From contig JAVZSA010000052.1 of assembly GCA_038880255.1 (NCBI GenBank), forward strand, positions 1 through 6,549: a DNA stretch of 6,549 bases, given 5' to 3'. Below the pieces are notes generated by a model. That model did not search any database and had not been told where the DNA came from. It saw only the letters and a program-made list of their open reading frames with translations. The DNA comes from ARK-15 sp038880255. Its GTDB lineage: Archaea > Thermoplasmatota > Thermoplasmata > Thermoplasmatales > ARK-15. Of the stretch, positions 4,450 to 6,549 are shown piece after piece. The position numbers and the translations under genes are program-made. Within the stretch, counting starts at the first letter, position 1, and each line of letters starts with the position of its first letter.

Positions 4450-5189
4450 GGCAATACCCTCGTTCCTTTTAATTCTTTACCTTCCATAGCCTTTCTAAGC
4501 CTCCCCCTTACAAGACCATTTATAACAATTACATCAATACCAAGTTTTGCAATTGCTCTCATTACCCTCAATTTCCCTTCCATTGATCCTGTTACATCTG
4601 GTACATTCCCCTCAAACTCAACAATTTGATCTGAAGTAAGATTTTCTATTAATCTTGCATTACTGAATATTTTTGGATTTTTATTGTAAATACCATCAAC
4701 ATCTGTAACAAATATTACCCTTTTTGGTTTAAGAGATTTTGATAAATGAAATGCAATCTGATCACCAGAACATATGCCCATTCCCTTCTTTGGATCCAAA
4801 ATAACATCCCCATAGGTAACGGGAAGTATACCTCTTTCCAGATAATCTACAAATCTTTTGTACATAAACTGTTCACCCACCATATGAAATGAATGTACAG
4901 GTATCGTTATAGCAGGCTTGTTGTGAGCAATAAACTTATCAATTATTGTGGTATTCAATTCCTGCAAATCTCTTGCTACTAGTGAATATTTTATTCTGTT
5001 ATTTTCGTTTAGACCATCATTAAGAGCGTATTCATCTGCGATATGATGTCCAAAGGATCCTGCACCATGGATCAATATGGATTCTCCCACAATAAACTCT
5101 GAAGCAAGTCTATCTATCACACCTTCCCTTATCTTTTTATATTTTCTTTTATCGGTTATTACACTACCCCCAATCTTTACCAATATCAT
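4446..5189 (-). CDS. ipk: Isopentenyl phosphate kinase
   Basis: This amino-acid-kinase-family enzyme phosphorylates isopentenyl phosphate with ATP to isopentenyl diphosphate, the step that distinguishes archaeal mevalonate routes from the eukaryotic one. At 247 residues it is the size of the characterised Thermoplasma and Methanocaldococcus enzymes. Visible are MILVKIGGSVITDK with K5 and K14, the HGAGSFGHH loop (41-49) whose H48 should be the histidine that contacts the substrate phosphate and separates IPK from other kinases of the fold, PVTYGDVI (123-130), SGDQ (141-144), TDVDGIY (162-168, nucleotide side), TGSMEGK (200-206) and C-terminal GTRV. The ATG follows the TPR stop directly (TAAATG). 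A GGTG ribosome binding site (5199-5196) lies six nt upstream within the TPR gene. Its product is the substrate of Fni, the next gene. Confidence 0.95.
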   Translation of the reverse strand: MILVKIGGSVITDKRKYKKIREGVIDRLASEFIVGESILIHGAGSFGHHIADEYALNDGLNENNRIKYSLVARDLQELNTTIIDKFIAHNKPAITIPVHSFHMVGEQFMYKRFVDYLERGILPVTYGDVILDPKKGMGICSGDQIAFHLSKSLKPKRVIFVTDVDGIYNKNPKIFSNARLIENLTSDQIVEFEGNVPDVTGSMEGKLRVMRAIAKLGIDVIVINGLVRGRLRKAMEGKELKGTRVLP

Positions 5190-6497
5190 TTAGGACACCA
5201 AATCTAGTAAGGAAGGATCAATCATTTCCTTTGGAAATCCAAGTCTAAGAGCCATTGTTAAGAAATTTTTTGATGCCATTAAATTACCCTTCGCTTTTGC
5301 TATCCTAGCTTTGTAATACCACGCAACTGCATTCTTCTGATCCTTTTGAACTAATGAATTGAAAAATTTTTCAGAGTTTTCGAGGTCTCCTGAAACAAAA
5401 ATTTTTATTCCATCAATCTCAGGAAAATATTGTTTTAACCCTTCCAGGGAAATTCCATCCCTAAGATTTTCTTCTATAGCACTTATAATTTCCAAAGACC
5501 TTCCTTTGGATAAGAGTACATTTTCAAGTTTATTTTTAAAACTTTCATTCATTCCGAAATTTTTCAACAATTTTCTTAAAGTTGGGATGTCATAAATTGC
5601 TATTGCAATATCGTTTTCATCAGGTTCATTCATATCAAGTGAAAGTTCACCAAAAATATCCTGTGTTTCCTCCACCTTTTCTTCCACCTGCTTCTTTAAA
5701 AGCAATAGTTCAGGATCATCAGGTGAAACTTTTTCTACCTTTTCTATAAATTGTTCAGCCTCAGATTTTCTACCCATTGAAATTAAAAATCTTGCCTTTG
5801 TTTTTAAAAGTTCTATATTGTTAGGGGTCAATTTTAATCCTTCATCAACAAGATCAATACTATTTTTAGATAATGCCATCTGTAAATAAATATTTGAAGC
5901 CTCCTCCTTCATACCACTTGAAATAAAATAATTTAATTTCTGTTTTAATGCCTCTTCATCATTTGGGTCTACAGCCAAAATCCTATTCAATATATCCAAT
6001 TTATTTTCACTATATTTTAACGATTCTTTATACCATTTTAAACTTTCTTCATTCTCATGTCTTATTCTATAGATATCACCAAGCAAAACCATTGCATTAT
6101 AATTTGTTGGATCTAATTCTATGGCCTTTTTGAGATTTACAATTGCATAGGGTATCTGAACATTTTGACTTACCAAGATCCTGCCTATTTCAAACCATGC
6201 TTTAACATTCTTAGGATCGTATTCTTTTACCTTTTCAAAATAATCAATACTTTTATCTTTATCATTTAATTCAAAAAGTAATTCCCCCGCCCTAAGTAGT
6301 ATATTTATCACATCATTTTTATTTTCTTCTATTGCCGTCCTCTCAGCAGGATCAGCATCACTAATCATTCTGTGTATTTTTCTAAGTGTGACCTTGGCAG
6401 CATTGGGATCTTTTTTTGCCTCTTCTTCTCCCTGGCGAAGTAAATCCTTTAGCATCGTTATGAAATTTACTGAAGGTCTTCTACCCAACAATGGCAT
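5190..6497 (-). CDS. TPR-repeat protein, 435 aa
   Basis: This is a soluble protein built of tetratricopeptide repeats, which form helical-pair scaffolds for protein binding; the partners are unknown. Clear repeats cover about residues 64-97 (LLRAGELLFELNDKDKSIDY, then FEKVKEYDP), 98-131 (WFEIGRILVS to KKAIELDP) and 132-165 (LLGDIYRIRHENEESLKWY). Weaker units lie at about 181-206 and 225-258, and one near the C-terminus at 391-421 (AWYYKARIAKAKGNLMASKN, then a helix). A charged linker (about 266-296, acidic EPDEND) separates the main array from a less repetitive helical part (300-385). The first ~60 residues are helical, with no signal peptide or membrane segment. The ATG at 6497 lies about 28 nt after a TATA-like box, so this is probably the operon's leaderless first gene. 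The stop abuts the IPK start, so translation may be coupled. Confidence 0.9.
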   Translation of the reverse strand: MPLLGRRPSVNFITMLKDLLRQGEEEAKKDPNAAKVTLRKIHRMISDADPAERTAIEENKNDVINILLRAGELLFELNDKDKSIDYFEKVKEYDPKNVKAWFEIGRILVSQNVQIPYAIVNLKKAIELDPTNYNAMVLLGDIYRIRHENEESLKWYKESLKYSENKLDILNRILAVDPNDEEALKQKLNYFISSGMKEEASNIYLQMALSKNSIDLVDEGLKLTPNNIELLKTKARFLISMGRKSEAEQFIEKVEKVSPDDPELLLLKKQVEEKVEETQDIFGELSLDMNEPDENDIAIAIYDIPTLRKLLKNFGMNESFKNKLENVLLSKGRSLEIISAIEENLRDGISLEGLKQYFPEIDGIKIFVSGDLENSEKFFNSLVQKDQKNAVAWYYKARIAKAKGNLMASKNFLTMALRLGFPKEMIDPSLLDLVS

Positions 6498-6521
6498 AAT
6501 CTTTTATATTATTTTTATACT

Positions 6522-6535
6522 AATAAATTCTTCGA
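6522..6535 (-). promoter_or_regulatory. Promoter of the TPR-ipk-fni-ZPR1 operon
   Basis: On the minus strand CGAAGAATTTATTAG shows a purine/A BRE followed by TTTATTA (6528-6522), centred about 28 nt before the ATG at 6497. That spacing puts the transcription start at or next to the ATG, and no Shine-Dalgarno site is present, so a leaderless mRNA is likely. A nearer AT box (TATAAAAAT, about 6520-6512) would start transcription inside the gene and is less likely. Confidence 0.5.
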
Positions 6536-6549
6536 TATGTGAACTACCC

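Noticed and set aside
5948..6133. Plus-strand open frame antisense to the TPR gene; similar ones at 3479-3769, 4354-4629 and 5359-5595
   Set aside because: All lie opposite genes with firm family matches, have unnatural composition and lack starts with promoter or ribosome-binding support.
1..6549. tRNA genes, CRISPR arrays, insertion sequences or other mobile elements
   Set aside because: I saw no cloverleaf with T-arm consensus, no regularly spaced repeats, no transposase and no terminal inverted repeats.

Overview
The window is A+T-rich chromosomal DNA from an archaeon, most likely of the Thermoplasmatales (Thermoplasma, Picrophilus, Ferroplasma, Cuniculiplasma and relatives). The support is archaeal-type genes (S8e, SRP19, an RPA-like single-OB SSB, an archaeal ZPR1 homologue, isopentenyl phosphate kinase, type 2 IPP isomerase) and TATA-like boxes centred about 26-28 nt upstream of several start codons. 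That spacing predicts leaderless mRNAs, which are common in this group. The order-level placement is inference; the archaeal call is firm.

Layout, left to right. Bases 1-65 may carry the 5' end of a gene leaving the window on the minus strand (weak call). A GC-rich block that can fold lies at about 49-112, followed by an AT-rich spacer with a pair of 8-bp palindromes. Then comes a two-gene plus-strand operon, rps8e and srp19, joined by an ATGA stop/start overlap. It converges on a minus-strand gene for a single-OB-fold SSB with a basic RGG-like tail. A 60-residue protein of unknown function (minus) and a phosphoribosyltransferase (plus) diverge from a 103-bp intergenic region. There the two predicted TATA boxes flank a 9-bp inverted repeat almost symmetrically.

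The right half (2533-6497) is one compact minus-strand operon, in transcription order: TPR protein, isopentenyl phosphate kinase, type 2 IPP isomerase (Fni), ZPR1 zinc-finger protein, and a 111-residue helical protein of unknown function. Junctions are TAAATG with no spacer, ATGA overlap, ATGA overlap (or a 19-nt overlap with the longer ZPR1 start) and 16 nt. IPK and Fni perform consecutive steps: isopentenyl phosphate to IPP, then IPP to DMAPP. These are the last steps of the archaeal mevalonate route feeding isoprenoid membrane lipids. The operon's last gene and the phosphoribosyltransferase gene overlap tail to tail by 6 nt inside a likely bidirectional terminator.

Most of the window is ordinary housekeeping sequence. 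The part I find most worth testing is the phosphoribosyltransferase. Its last ~45 residues read like a winged helix-turn-helix, and its promoter carries an inverted repeat that could be an operator, so it may be an enzyme-like nucleotide sensor that regulates itself and the divergent 60-residue gene.
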